Numbered from the stretch's first letter, positions 22,241 to 33,889 are shown. The stretch is DNA of 64,000 nt from Vesta saturnalis (GCA_036346205.1 JARFJB010001278.1:7488501-7552500), one strand, 5' to 3'. Made by a program: numbers and translations. The notes: a model not told the origin generated them from the letters alone.

Positions 22241-22985
22241 TTTTCTGATATTAAAAGAAACTAATCAAGGTAAAGATAACGTATACATTTGATTTTAAAA
22301 TACACTATTAAATTCTATAATGACAAAAACAGTTAATGGTATTGCATAATCAGTTAATTACCCTGTTATACAATGTGAATGTACGGTTTAGCGACTATTT
22401 AAAATGTGTTTATTAATATTTATTAGGATTCAGTTTTTTGTCAAAAAGAGATTGCATAATTGTTGTTATTAAATTATTAGGTTCCTTTTAATCCCCATCT
22501 ATAGATTGTGGTCCTCTTGTGGTGAAAATTCATTTGAATATATTTTAAAATAAAATTGATTTAAAAATAAAACGTGTAATTAACTAATTGATTAACCTGC
22601 TTACAGCAATAGTAATTATTGAAAATTAAGGAATGTCGCTTTTATTTATTTACCTTTTTTAATACGTATCATTTACATGAAATATATTTTGGTTTTAAAT
22701 ATGAGTCACAATGTGTCGCAATCCTTTTTGCCTTAATTATGGGTCATAATTAAATCTAGTTGTCGCTCAAGGTAATCACTACCAAATTAATCTCATGTAC
22801 AACAAGAAACTTAATATCAATAATGTATAACAAAGTATTTTTTATAACGCCATTTTTCGCATAGTTTAATGTCCATGTATGAGTCGTATTTTAGCCTTGG
22901 GAGATCGGATTTGGTCTGGGTCAGACTAGGGGTTGGTCCAGTATCGGAGATTGTATTCTAAATTGTCTCCTGTGAAAGTTAGCTT
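22241..22985. other. AT-rich, no gene
   Basis: No coding or repeat signal recognised. Confidence 0.4.
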
Positions 22986-23945
22986 TACAAAAACACAAAC
23001 ACAACCACAAGCACGAGCACGAGCACAAGCATAAACACAAGCACAGGAACAATTACAAGCCCAAGAACCAGCACATGCACAAACACAAGCACAGGAATAA
23101 ACACAAGCACAAGAACCAGTACGAGCGCAAGCACAAACACAAGCACAGGAACAAGCACAAACACAAGAATCAACACAAGCACAATCACAAGTACAAGCAC
23201 AAGCACAGGTACATACAAACACACAAACACACAAACACGAAAAACGAAAAATCGCAAACACGAAAAACGAAAACGAAAAATTCGCAAACACGAAAATCGC
23301 AAACACGAAAATGAAACGAAAATTCGCAAACACGAAAACGAATAATCGCAAACACGAAAACGAAAACGAAAATTCAAACACGAAAATCGCACACGAAAAT
23401 GAAAACGAAAATTTCGCAAACACGAAAATGAAAACGAGAATTTCGCAAACACGAAAATGAAAACGAAAAATTCAAACACGAAAACGAAAATCGCGAACAC
23501 GAAAGTCGAAAACGAAAATTCGCAAACACGAAAAATCGTAAACACGAAAACGAAAACGAAAATTCGCAAACACAAAAACGAAAACGAAAATTCGCAAACA
23601 CAAAATGAAAAGAAATTCGCAAACACGAAAATGAAAACGAAATTGCAAACACGAGAAATCGTAAACTATTCACAACACGAAAATTCTCAAACACGAGAAA
23701 TAACAACCACATAAACTCGCAAAGCATAAACACAAGCACAATCACAAGCACAAGCACAAATACAAGCACTAGTACAAGAACAATCACAAGCACATGCACA
23801 AACACAAGCACAGGAACAAACACAAGCACAAGAATCAGCACAGTACAAGCACAAACACAGGAACCAGCACAAACACAAGAATCAACACAAGCACAATCAC
23901 AAGTACAAGCACAAGCGCAAGCACATACATACAAAACACAAACAC
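22986..23945 (+). repeat. Compound (CACAAG)n / (CACGAAAA)n arrays
   Basis: A-rich on the plus strand, in three blocks: variants of CACAAG/CACAAA at about 22986-23220; variants of CACGAAAA and CGAAAACGAAAA at about 23222-23712; then CACAAG-type units again at about 23725-23945. The many long frames here, such as valine/cysteine-rich or lysine/histidine-rich readings, are simple-repeat translations. Confidence 0.9.
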
Positions 23946-24419
23946 TAATGCGAAATCATACAAACACCGTCAACACGGAAAGAAAAGCAAATACGAAAAC
24001 AGTAAAACCTCAAACACAAACTCAAATAGAAAGTCGAGAGAATGAAAATTTGATACCCATCGGAAAACCAAAAATACAAACGATAAACAAAGAAAACATT
24101 TATTAAACGTTTAATCATTGAGCTGTTTTCAGTAATGATTTATAAACGTTTGTGTTTGAATTATAAATATGATTTTCTTTGTTTATTCTGTTTTATTTTT
24201 GTCCTTATTCCGAATGGAAGGTATCAAAGTTTTCAATTGTCCGTGCTTGAGTATACTTTTCTATTTGTTTAGATTGAGTGTCTTACTGTACACTTGTAAC
24301 GATTCTCTGTCATGCTTAACTGAGATGAGCTGTGATGGAGAGTAGAGAAGAGTTTCAGTGTTGATATCTAATTGTCTTCGAATTGTTGATTAGTATCTGA
24401 ATATTTTTTCGTGTTTTGA
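23946..24419. other. Spacer between opposed arrays
   Basis: About 470 bp of ordinary AT-rich sequence between the A-rich arrays and their T-rich counterparts. No gene. Confidence 0.4.
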
Positions 24420-25246
24420 TTTATTTTCGTGAATTTTCATTGTTGATTTTGCTTGATTTTGTTGATTTTCGTTTCGATTTGTTTTCATTTTGTTTTCGTT
24501 TTGTCGATTTTCGTTGATTTCGTTTTTTGTTTTGATTTTCGTTTTCATGTTTTCTGTGATTTGTTTCGATTTTCTGTGATTTGTTTCGTGATTTCGTTTT
24601 CGTTCTGTTTGATTTTGTTTCGTGTTTTTTGTGTTAATTTTTCATTTGTCATTTCGTGTTTGCATTGTTTTCGATTTTCGTAATTTTTCGTTTTCTTTTT
24701 CTTTTCGAATTTGATTCGTGTTTGATTTCGTATTGGTACGTTTTCGTTTGAATTTTCGTTCATTTTCGTGTTTCGAATTTTCGTTTTCGTTTTGTGTTTC
24801 GATTGTTTTTGCAATTTTCGTTTTATTTTCGGTTTATTTTCGTTTTCATTTGCGTGTTTGAATTTGATTTTACGATTTTCTTTCATTTTCGTGTTTGCGA
24901 ATTTCGTTTTCATTTTCGATGTTTGCGAATTTTGCGAATTTTCGGTTTCATTTTCTTTTTTGGAATTTTCGTTTTCGTTTTTTATTTTCGAATTTTTCGT
25001 TTGTTTTCGTTTATTTGCATTTACATTTCTAGTTTCGAAATTATCGTTTTCATTTCGTGTTTCGAATTTTTCGTTCATTTTACGTGTTTGCGATATTTTC
25101 AGTTTTCAATTTCGTGTTTGCGAAATTTTCGTGTTTCATTATTCGTTCGTATTGCGAATTTTCGTTTTCATTTTCGTGTTTACGATTTTCGTATTTGCGA
25201 ATTTTCGTTTTCGTGTTTGCGATTTTAGTTTTTCGCGTTTGTGTGT
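24420..25246 (-). repeat. (TTTTCG)n-type array, inverted partner
   Basis: Variants of TTTTCGTTTTC and TTTTCGTGTTTG, the reverse complement of the CGAAAA/CACGAAAA units at 23222-23712. It ends exactly at the palindrome at 25247. Confidence 0.9.
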
Positions 25247-25366
25247 TTGTTAAAGATGTAGTAAACAATTTTGTCAAATTTGAAAAATTCAAACATAAAC
25301 ATAAGGCTTATGTTTATGTTTGAATTTTTCACATTTGACAAAATTGTTTACTACATCTTTAACAAT
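25247..25366. repeat. Near-perfect 59 bp palindrome
   Basis: Arms 25247-25305 and 25307-25366 are inverted copies around a single central base, with about one mismatch and one indel. Outer ends read TTGTTAAAGATGTAG. Part of the right arm recurs at about 33730-33770 next to another PLE remnant, so the palindrome is probably made from a PLE terminal segment. Confidence 0.9.
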
Positions 25367-25712
25367 TTTTAACAAACATTACTACTGACGAAGATAACTG
25401 TAAGTGTTATCGAAACGTTTAGATTGTATAATTTAAAGTACACCATTAAAAAATCCCAAAAAAGATAAGTATTTTAATAATTTCTTTAAATTACATTAAT
25501 TACAGATGATATTCTAATTGTAGTATTAATATAAATAAATAATTTGTTCAATTTCTTTGTTTGTATTTCGTCGTCAAAACGACTTTATGGCCAACATTAC
25601 AGCACGCATGCCATAAAGTGACAAATTATTAACGATTTTGACATTAATAACGAAGGCATTGTAATGCTAGTCGACGACAAATGTATTTCATTACTAACTA
25701 AAGTCTGTTTAC
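25367..25712 (+). mobile_element. PLE terminal segment and flank
   Basis: The first ~120 bp, including the hammerhead-like core and AAAAGATAAGTATTTTAA, match 33760-33880, which lies beyond PLE coding sequence. The remainder to 25712 is unassigned. Confidence 0.55.
25382..25422 (+). ncRNA. Hammerhead-like ribozyme core, PLE type
   Basis: CTGACGA (25385-25391) fits CUGANGA. Stem II is GATAAC/GTTATC. GAA is then followed by the palindrome ACGT and a U (positions 25412-25419), the minimal dimer-type stem III with cleavage after the U. Stem I is weak: CTA/TAG, then an asymmetric loop and ACAA/TTGT. It lies in sequence shared with a PLE remnant at 33730-33880. Confidence 0.55.
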
Positions 25713-25719
25713 CCAACAG

Positions 25720-26405
25720 AAATAGTTAAGCTCTCCCCACTAAATTTTGGCCAATGTAAGCACCGAGCAGTTTTTACCCAACAAAGTTATAAAAACCGGG
25801 AAATTAAAAAACCACAAATTGAAATGTCACTTTGTCAAGCTAAATTACAAAACGTCATGTTTTTAGTATTAGCACTTTAACACGTAGCAGAAGTTTCAAA
25901 TTATTTATTGCTTGTAAAAATACGACGTAAGAACATATCAAAGAAGGTACAAGAGACTGCAAATCATTACAGTAAATCAAAGTTTGGGAATTACAAGTGG
26001 ACTTGGGTATAAACAAAGATTCTTCACATACTATTTTTTTTCAAATTGTTTTCAATTATATAAAATAAAGTAACACAAACATAGTTTAAAACCTTTTGAA
26101 GTTTTGGATTAGGCCAAAATAGGGCGCCCTTTTATAAGGACGATAGGGTTATATGCTACGTTCAGAATAAGACACGGTTGCAAAACGCACTTTACTTCAT
26201 TCTAAAAAACAGAGAACGTAAACAGTTAAACTGTATGATATTGAATAAAATAGAATTAGGGACGTTTCTTCTGTTAGGTACGCCAACTACAACAGTTGAA
26301 AGTAAGTAATTGCTTATATTCCGGGTTTTAAAAATACGACCAATAACAAAGTTGCATTTAAATATTGCGGGAATTTTTGGGGAGGAGCTTAACTATTTCT
26401 GTTCG
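25720..26405. mobile_element. MITE with CAGAAATAG termini
   Basis: Left terminus CAGAAATAGTTAAGCTC then TCCCC is mirrored at the right by its complement (near 26375-26402). Inner segments are also inverted (AAAACCGGGAAA near 25793 and TTCCGGGTTTT near 26320). No coding sequence and no clear target duplication. Confidence 0.7.
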
Positions 26406-26492
26406 ATGAACGGAGTGTAGTATAGTTTACTGTCATAAACACTTAAACTACAATATATTCAATTAAATATTTGGTGTTTTTTACTTATAGTA

Positions 26493-29362
26493 TTCTTGAA
26501 CAGGCTAAGATTTGTCTAACGTGTTAAAGCACTCAGGAACACTGGGAGAGTTTAGGGATATTGTTAGGCTGCCGAGAAATGTTTATGAATGACTACATTA
26601 AATTTGCTTAAGTCAAAGTCTGGAGGAAAACAGGAATTGGGTAGTTTCACAATTTGGTAGCCGTGTAGAGAAATGTAGATTGAGCCCGTTTAGTGTGACA
26701 AAATGGAATTTTGAGTGCGTAATTATGGTGTGAATGGGAAAAAACGAGTGTGCCTTGAATTTAAGCCTTACACAGTGGCATGAGTTGTTGCGATGTGAAG
26801 TACTGTTTAAATCTGTATAGAAAACCCAGTTTACGGCAGCTGTTTTGCTGGCGGACAAAAGGTGGCCAACCCATGAAAGGTTCGATGATACGGAGATTCC
26901 TAACATAGAAATAGAGTTTGAAAACTTGAGATCTAAGCCATTCATATTTACAGCAGGAAATGATCGGTCTTTCTTGACGGACACAAGGCAAGGCTGAGTT
27001 TTGTCGGCGATTATTTCTTCCCCATTCAAAGACACGTTCTAAATCACTGTGCATTGAGGCTGCTATTTTCACTTTAACGTCCTGTCTAGACTTATTGTTG
27101 AGGGAAAACTGAGAAGAACTACAATGCGGATTATGTAGAGTGTTGTCGTCTGCAAAGTAATGGATCGGGCTAGTTGGTGAGGAAATGAGGTAATTTATGT
27201 ATAGCAAGAAAAGCGTGGGAGCATCACTGATCCTTGGGGTTACGCCCGCGTTGATAGTAGTTTCCTTCGAAAAGAAGCCATCGACGACAATGGATATGCG
27301 TCTTTTGTCAAGAAAGCTGGAGTTCCAATTGATGAGCTTATCGGATAATCCGAACGAAGTGAGCTTGGCAAATAGGTACTTGTGTCAAACCTGGTCAAAA
27401 GCCTTTGAAATATCTAAAGCTACACCACTGTTTCACCGAACCTCTCTAATGTGTTATTCCAAAGTTGGGTAACATATGAAAGAAGATCAGCGGTTGAACG
27501 ACGACTTTGTCTGACCCATACTGGAGTTTATTGGACTCGAGGAACAAAAGTAGTTGGTGTTTGATGGTTTCTTCTATGATTTTCGACAGAATAAAAGTGA
27601 CAGCTATTGATCTATAGTTTGAGGGATCGGTTTTATCGCCTTTTCAGGAATAGCTTTCCAGATGACATAGAGATCGAAAAGAGTTTGGACAATACAGGTA
27701 CTAGCTCGGGGTAGCATTTTTTAACGACGAAAGTAGATTAGTTTCATAACGTATGGGGTAGATTTTGGCGACGGCACCATTTTACCAGAATCACTGAGAC
27801 ATGAATTTGAGCAAAGTAATCGATAAAGAGGTTGGCTTTGTCAGCAGGATCACCTACTACAGCTCTATCGCGGGGCGTCACGGGAGGAATGGACGGTGTA
27901 TTAAAGTTTTTTACTGACAGCTTTAGCTAATGAGACTAATTCTGTGCATTTATGTTCTTCAAACATCTTTTTGGCCTTGGTAACGATGCTTTTGAAACTA
28001 TTCCCTCCGGCAATATAGTCGGCGTAATTTTCCATTTGGTATAGAGTTTATGCTTTTGCGATAATGCATCAGTGCAAGCCCTATTAAACCAGGGTTGGGA
28101 ACGGGCAAGACCTACACGATTATGTTTTTTTGGGAATGTATAACCCTGTACCCATCAAGATAACTTCAGTTATTGAAAGAGCATTGTTTGAAGAGGAGGA
28201 CCGTTTAAAGCAATACTCACGCCAGGGAAGGTTGCAAAAAATCTCGCAGTTTACTCCAGTTAGCTGATAAAACACCACATAGTTTTGTCTGTTTTTCGAG
28301 TAACAGTGGGATTGGGTACAGATGAAGTTATTTCCATTAGGCAGTAGTCTCATTGACCAAGTGGGGAAAGGACTCTTGTTTTATAGACAAGTGGGTTAGT
28401 TGTAAAGAATAGGCCCAGGAGATGTGGAGTATGGTTAGGGTTGTCAGGGATTCTGGTTGGTTCGCAAATCATTTGTGTGAGATCACAGGATACAGCAAAT
28501 GCTTCTGCACTGTGATCTGCGGGATTAGTGGTAGATAAAAATTGAAGCCAATTGAAGTTGTGGGCATTAAAATTTCCCATAATTAAAATGTCGCAAGATG
28601 GAAACTGTGATAAGAGGTAGTCTATTTTCAGATCAAAAAGACCTAGGAGGTTATCATTGGGAGACCTATGCAAACAACAGTAGTTTCACAAATTGGGGCC
28701 CAGACTGTTTGAACCAAATCGCGTCATATTTGTCATTTTCCAAAGTGGACATCCCCTTACAACCTACGTTGTCCTTGGTATACGCACATACCTCGCCTTT
28801 AAGCCGAAAGTTAGAGTGGAGGTTGTGTCTGGGAATTGTTTCAGGTCAGGCGAATCAGTGATTCCAGGGGAGATTTGTGTTTCTGATAGAAACAGAATGT
28901 CCGGTTGGACTTGTTCAAGGTCTAGGTGAACAGCATTAAGATTCGACCTGATACCACGTATGTTACAGTAATATATCCGAATGTTGGTACTTTCGATGAC
29001 CGAGGTCGCTTGAGCCCTGCCCTCCCGGGCATCCGAATGGGGCAGAATTTTATTCCTGGCAGATCTTGCTCTTCTTAGTTTCGAGTCCCAGAATCCTTGG
29101 GACGAAACGATGTGCGAGTGTGGGCGTCTCGCCCGACTTACCTGGAGTATAGGGTCTGTTTTAAAACTCGTCAGTTTAAGGGTTTAGCCATTAAAACGCC
29201 ACGCTTGACTAGTACGTGTTGGCAAGTACATAAGGAGTATAGGAGATAGTGACCGGCAGCCCTTACCGAACTTAGAAAATTTGAGCACCAATATCAAGGG
29301 GCCCATGGTAAAGGTGGTGGTATTGCACCGGACGGCATGGGGTATACATGCTTTCCATCTAT
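26493..29362 (-). pseudogene. Jockey/CR1-like non-LTR retrotransposon, copy 2
   Basis: Same family as the copy at 7852-11055. The shared 5' end has GCATGTATAC...CCATGCC and ACCATGGGC (29362-29290). The endonuclease has NIRGIRSNLNAVH, DILFLSETQ and ILIMGNFNAHNFNWLQF (28673-28350), where the usual GDFN is GNFN. The RT has YFADDNTLH (27207-26761) and LLGISVSSNLSW-like residues. The 3' end reads as in copy 1 (CTTGAACAGGCTAA on plus). Internal deletions and many frameshifts shorten it to about 2.9 kb. It is more decayed than copy 1. Confidence 0.85.
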
Positions 29363-29969
29363 GAAGTTGTGGAATATTAGAGCTGAAAAGGAAACATTAA
29401 TTAGTTTAAATTGCATCATACAAGAAAAAACAATCTTTTTGTACGATTGTTGAATATAGTAACTGCACCAAAAACAAAATAGGATATTCATTAACCTAAT
29501 TAAAAAAAGGTCATACATAATTTATATAGCAACCCAATCTCTTTATGGTTAGTTTCGCAGGTGTTGACAGAATTAAGATTGAAATAAATTGTTTATTTTG
29601 GTTTATAATTTAGGTTTCAACTTGCTTATTATTGTCATTTTAAACTAATCAAGTGTGTTTTATTATTGTCGTGAATTGTGATAACTTAACGTTTCTACTT
29701 TTTAAATTTCATTTTTATCTAATTGAAGGGTAATAATAAATAACGATAATGGCCCTATTAGCCCTCCCTCTACTTTTAGGATCAGTTAATTAACATTAAG
29801 ATTAAATACAGTAACCAAGGTAAAAGTTAGATTAAATTTAAAATTTGCTGTCAAAGAAAAATATAATGTAAAATAATATAGAATATAATGTTATAATTAA
29901 ACCTAAAATGTAATACAGTACCAAAACAGAAAGGAATAACTTTTAAGTTTGAAATTAAAGAAAAATGTA
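29363..29969. other. AT-rich, no gene
   Basis: No recognised feature. Confidence 0.4.
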
Positions 29970-30830
29970 AAAAAAAATGAACTACCCGGGAATTGTGTGG
30001 CGGTTAAGAATAACGTATCATTCGATGCAGTTAGACAAGCCACCCTCATTTTTTAGTAAGAAAAATCAGCTGAAGGAGTGGTTATTTACGCACGGGGTTG
30101 AAATTGATGGCAAAATTACAAGAAAGCAAGTGCGGAACAATATTCAAACTTTTACGCTACGAGCGAAAAATTATATAGTTGATAATATTTTGATTAAGCA
30201 TTGTCCATATAACCGTATTGAAATAGCATGGGGGTCTTGTGAAAAGTATTACAATAAGCAAATAAATTCTAAACTTCCATCGGAGGATAAGGTTCAGAAA
30301 TTATGGCTTGAGCTTTATCCAAGTGTTACACTACTGTGGCAAAATTTCTGTTCGCACACGGAGAAGATTATTTCAAATAATTGGGAGAAATATATGGACA
30401 ACTTTTCGATTGAAATATCCCACCTATTATTATACCACTAGGAGAATCCGATTCAGATTCAGATAGTGGTATTGATCTAAATTTTTCAGGTGATGTAATG
30501 CAGTTGGAATTGAACCCCACTGTTTGGTATCAAAATTTTAGTAAACATGCATTTAAATAATTGGTTTTCGTCATATCTTGTCCGTGGATACAAAAGCAGC
30601 AATCTTGTGGTCAATTCCATTTACCTATGATTTCAATTGATACATTTCTGGGTATTTACTTTCATGCGTAAGTAACAGTGAAGAAGAGAACGACGCAATA
30701 AATTTCATCACGAAAGAAATCTTCACATTGGATTACTTATGAAAAACTCCTGTGAATTTCCTGGATAGGTTAAATTAAATAGATTCGTATTGATGTTCTA
30801 GCTACTGTAACGGGTGCCTGAGAAATTCAA
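29970..30830 (+). pseudogene. Mariner-like transposase C-terminal half
   Basis: The plus frame 29977-30441 (154 residues) starts at NYPGIVW and continues HSMQLDKPPSFFSKKNQLKE, WLFTHGVEIDGKITRKQ, NYIVDNILIKHCPYNRIEIAW and CEKYYNKQI. It matches the copy at 55740-56100, where the preceding residues are VMVMDNAPHHS. The acidic IE.AW block corresponds to the third catalytic residue region. The 5' half is missing after an A-rich stretch. The following ~400 bp also match 61657-61810, the far side of the hAT insertion in copy 3. Confidence 0.8.
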
Positions 30831-31034
30831 ATTTCGCGCTAAGTTATATGATATTTTACAGTTTATGTGTTATTTTATAGAATGAGAAATGTTGTTCGTT
30901 GTTCATATACAGTGAGGACGGTTAGGTTGGAATAAATTCAATATCTCGTAAAGCACAATTTTTTTCAAAAATCGCTCGGACCCGTCGATTTTATATTTTT
31001 TCGGGGCATATTTTGCGAGAAAAAAAATGTTATA

Positions 31035-31230
31035 CAGGGTGTCTCAAAAAAGATTTGCTAAACAAAATTTTTTTTTTTCAAATTGCAACCCAATTTTTTT
31101 ATTGCATTTTTGGATTGCCCTTACAATTCTAAACATTTGTCATGTAGCATGTGCTATACCTAAGTCCAAGCGTTTTGCAGTTATTCGCATTCAAAATTTA
31201 AAAATTGAAAAAAGATCATGAAGAAAACGA
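31035..31230 (+). mobile_element. Mariner terminal segment (CAGGGTGT type)
   Basis: Begins TACAGGGTGTCTCAAAAA and contains TATACCTAAG...GTTTTGCAGTTATTCGCATT, matching 38451-38650. It is the terminal part of the CAGGGTGT mariner family without its transposase. Confidence 0.7.
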
Positions 31231-31287
31231 AAAATAAAATAATTTTTATAACGTTTTATTATATCGAAAACAAAGATTCGTAAACTT

Positions 31288-31448
31288 AAAAATAATTTTA
31301 TTTTAGCAAATGTTTGAAATGTCCTCCGTTAGTCAACTGACAATAGCCTAATCGATCTACAAATTCATGCTGCACATTTCGAACCATTTCGGGCGTTAGT
31401 TGACTAACGGAGGACATTTCGAACATTTGCTGAAATAAAATTATTTTT
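31288..31448 (-). pseudogene. Mariner transposase C-terminus folded into a hairpin
   Basis: On minus, 31400-31300 reads PEMVRNVQHEFVDRLGYCQL then TNGGHFKHLLK and a stop, the typical end of a mariner transposase. The last ~54 bp (31288-31341) recur inverted at 31393-31448, forming a hairpin with a loop of about 50 nt. Confidence 0.75.
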
Positions 31449-31449
31449 A

Positions 31450-32346
31450 ATTATTTTTCGCACTGTTGCGCGATTGTTTGCTCGCGTTTATTCGGGTCTT
31501 CTTGACCTCGAATCTTCGCGTTTTTTCACTTTTTTGCGATTTATCACGTTTTTTCGCGTGTCGTGTTTTTTCGTGTTTTCGCGTCCGTGTTCTATAGCGT
31601 TTTCTGCACGAATTCGCATCTTCGCGTCTCAGTGTTTTCGTATTATCGCGTTTTCGCGTTTCTGTGAATTTTTTTCGCGTTTTCACACGCTCTTTCGCAT
31701 TTTTTCGCTTTTTTTCGCGTCGTCGCGTTTTCGCTTTTTCTGCGTTTTCTTTGCGTCTTCGTGTCCTCGCGTCATTTCTAACTTTTCTCGCGTTCTGCGA
31801 GTCTGAGCTTTTTTGCGGTCTTTCGCGTTTTATTCGCAAATTCGTGCTTTCGCGTCTTCTCGTTTTTTCGCACACACGCACAAACGTGCACGCAAGCGCT
31901 CGCACGCGAACGCACGCGAATACACGCGCGCACCCGCACACGCCAACGTACGCACACACGCACACACGCACACCACACGCACACGCACACGCACACGCAC
32001 ACGCACACGCACACGCGCACAGGCACACACGCACAAACGCCACACACGCACACACGCACACACGCACCGCACACACGCACACACGCACGCACGCACACCG
32101 CACGCACACCACGCACACCGCACACCCGCACGCACACCCGCACGCACACCGCAGCACCCGCACGCACACCCGCATGCACACGCACACACATACACACGCA
32201 CGCACGCACGCACGCACGCACGCATGCACGTACGCATACGCACACACATACACACGCACGCACGCGCGCACGTACGCACGCACGCACATACGCACGCAGC
32301 GTACGCACGCACGCACTACACGCACGCCCGCACGCACGCCGCACGT

Positions 32347-32392
<46 letters not shown>

Positions 32393-32395
32393 AAA
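31450..32395 (+). repeat. Compound (TTTTCGCG)n / (CACACG)n array
   Basis: T/CG-rich units such as TTTTCGCG to about 31865, then CACACG/CACGCA units, ending in a pure CA run at about 32351-32389. It is much richer in CpG than its surroundings. Long frames across it (for example 31447-32394) are simple-repeat translations. Confidence 0.9.
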
Positions 32396-32720
32396 GGTTA
32401 AATTCAAATCTAGACGTACCGCTTTGTATTTTTTTAATTATAAGATGCCAAATCCTGTTTGAACGTATATCTTCTTCTGGTTCTTTAAAATGATTATGGT
32501 TTTTATATATCTCAATAGCTTCACGTTGTAAACGAACATAATAATGAGTTTGTTTTGATAATTTTTCCATATTATCAAATTTAATGTTATGATATAAGTT
32601 ATTCAAGGCATGTTCTCTACTGTAGACTTCTCTTGATGATCTAATTTACAAAATCTCATATGTTCTTTACGTCTTGTATCAAAGCTACGTTTTGTAGTTC
32701 CAATGTATACTTTTGCACAT
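32396..32720 (-). pseudogene. PLE GIY-YIG endonuclease, inverted copy
   Basis: Minus strand reads AKVYIGTTKRSFDTRRKEHM near 32715-32655, then FCKLDHQEKS. After a frameshift come NNLYHNIKFDNMEKLSKQTH, YYVRLQREAIEIYKNHNHF and WHLIIKKIQS. VYIG.T.RS...R..EH is the YIG part of the GIY-YIG nuclease of Penelope-like retroelements. The RT is absent. It ends at the CA array and is head-to-head with a second copy at 32750-33200. Confidence 0.8.
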
Positions 32721-32749
32721 TAATAAGATAAATGTTCTGTAAATACAGT

Positions 32750-33200
32750 CGGAATGCCATAGTTAATTATGATTTTTTCAATTCTGTCTGTAGCATTAGT
32801 TATAAAAGAAAGAAAAGCAGTACCAACGTTAAGAACTGGTTTTTCTTTAACGTTAGAACTACAAGAAAAATTAAAGAACATTTAAGGTCATCTAAAGATG
32901 ATTCAAACCCATTATGATCATCCGCAATATAAGGTATCTTGTTCTTTTGGAAAAGTATACATTGGGACCACAAAATGTAGCTTTTATACCAGACGTAAAG
33001 AATTGTAGATGTTGTAGATTAGGTCAACCAGAGAAGTCTGCAGTACCTGACCATACCTTGAATAATCTAAATCATGACATTCAATTTGATAATATGGAAA
33101 TATTATCAAAACAAACTCATTATTATGTTCGTTTACAACGTGAAGCTATTGAAATATATAAACACCCTAATAATTTTAATAGACATCTTATAATTATTTA
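32750..33200 (+). pseudogene. PLE GIY-YIG endonuclease, plus copy
   Basis: Plus strand: the linker TTRKIKEHLRSSKDDSNPL, then after a frameshift YKVSCSFGKVYIGTTKCSFY and TRRKE. Then CCRLGQPEKSAVPDHTLNN and NHDIQFDNMEILSKQTHYYV, ending KHPNNFNRHLIII (frame 32914-33201). The order linker, cysteine-containing CSFG, VYIG, DH and helical tail fits the endonuclease domain of Penelope-like elements. Two frame breaks and loss of the RT make it inactive. Confidence 0.8.
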
Positions 33201-33376
33201 ACAGTATGTCTGGATTTTAATTTTAATTTTAGCTTTTGGTATGTCTAGCTTTTTGCTGTGTTTTTTCCTAGGTTTTGAAGTAAATACTTTACCAATTATA
33301 TGCTAATTACCACAACACCACAATTTAACATAAGTAGTTGAAATTAGAATTAAAATAAAAAATTACATAAAACGTT

Positions 33377-33580
33377 CATGTGCGGATTCTTAGGCGAATG
33401 CTGGGGTAGTATTTTCCCCCTCAGAACCCTAACTCCGTTCCTTCCGATCCTATCCTGTCCACACCGATCCCTGATCTCACCATGCATAGATACTTAATGT
33501 ATGTATGCTGGGAATCCATGATTGTGGCTGAAGGAGCTTGGATGAAATACGTGACTTTTCCTTTTTTCCTTTTAGACGGT
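33377..33580 (+). repeat. 5'-truncated SINE copy
   Basis: Matches the body and 3' end of the SINE at 42004-42364: TTAGGCGAATGCTGG, CAGAACCCTAACTCCGTTCC, CATGATTGTGGCTGAAGGAG and a TTTTCCTTTT end. The tRNA-like head is missing. Confidence 0.85.
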
Positions 33581-33729
33581 GTTCTGATTTGTAACCTTCA
33601 AGGCAGTTTAACAGTATTTAGTTTTTTAATGATCTAGTTATTCTTTACTAAAATTGTATTCCATAGTTGGCTTTATACGTTTATCAAACTGTTGTATTAA
33701 TACAGACTTATGTTGATATTTTCAATTTT

Positions 33730-33880
33730 TCAAATTTCACAAAATTGTTGCAACATCTTTAACAATTTTAATAGGTAATATTACTAATGACCAAGATAAC
33801 TATAAGTGTTATCGAAACGTTTAGATTGTATAACTTTAATATATAAATACACCATTAAAAAACCTAAAAAAGATAAGTAT
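33730..33880 (+). mobile_element. PLE terminal segment with decayed hammerhead
   Basis: Matches 25340-25470. The hammerhead-like core has degenerated to ATGACCA in place of CTGACGA, while GATAAC/GTTATC and GAAACGTT (33814-33821) remain. It lies about 530 bp beyond the plus-strand PLE coding fragment. Confidence 0.65.
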
Positions 33881-33889
33881 TTTAAATAA

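Noticed and set aside
22926..25292. Many 60-213 residue frames (Phe/Ser/Cys-rich or Lys/Asn-rich)
   Set aside because: Simple-repeat translations from CGAAAA and CACAAG arrays.
31447..32407. Long frames on both strands (up to 315 residues) rich in Val/Cys/Arg or Thr/His
   Set aside because: They are translations of CACACG/CACGCA simple repeats, open in several frames at once, with no start context or domain.
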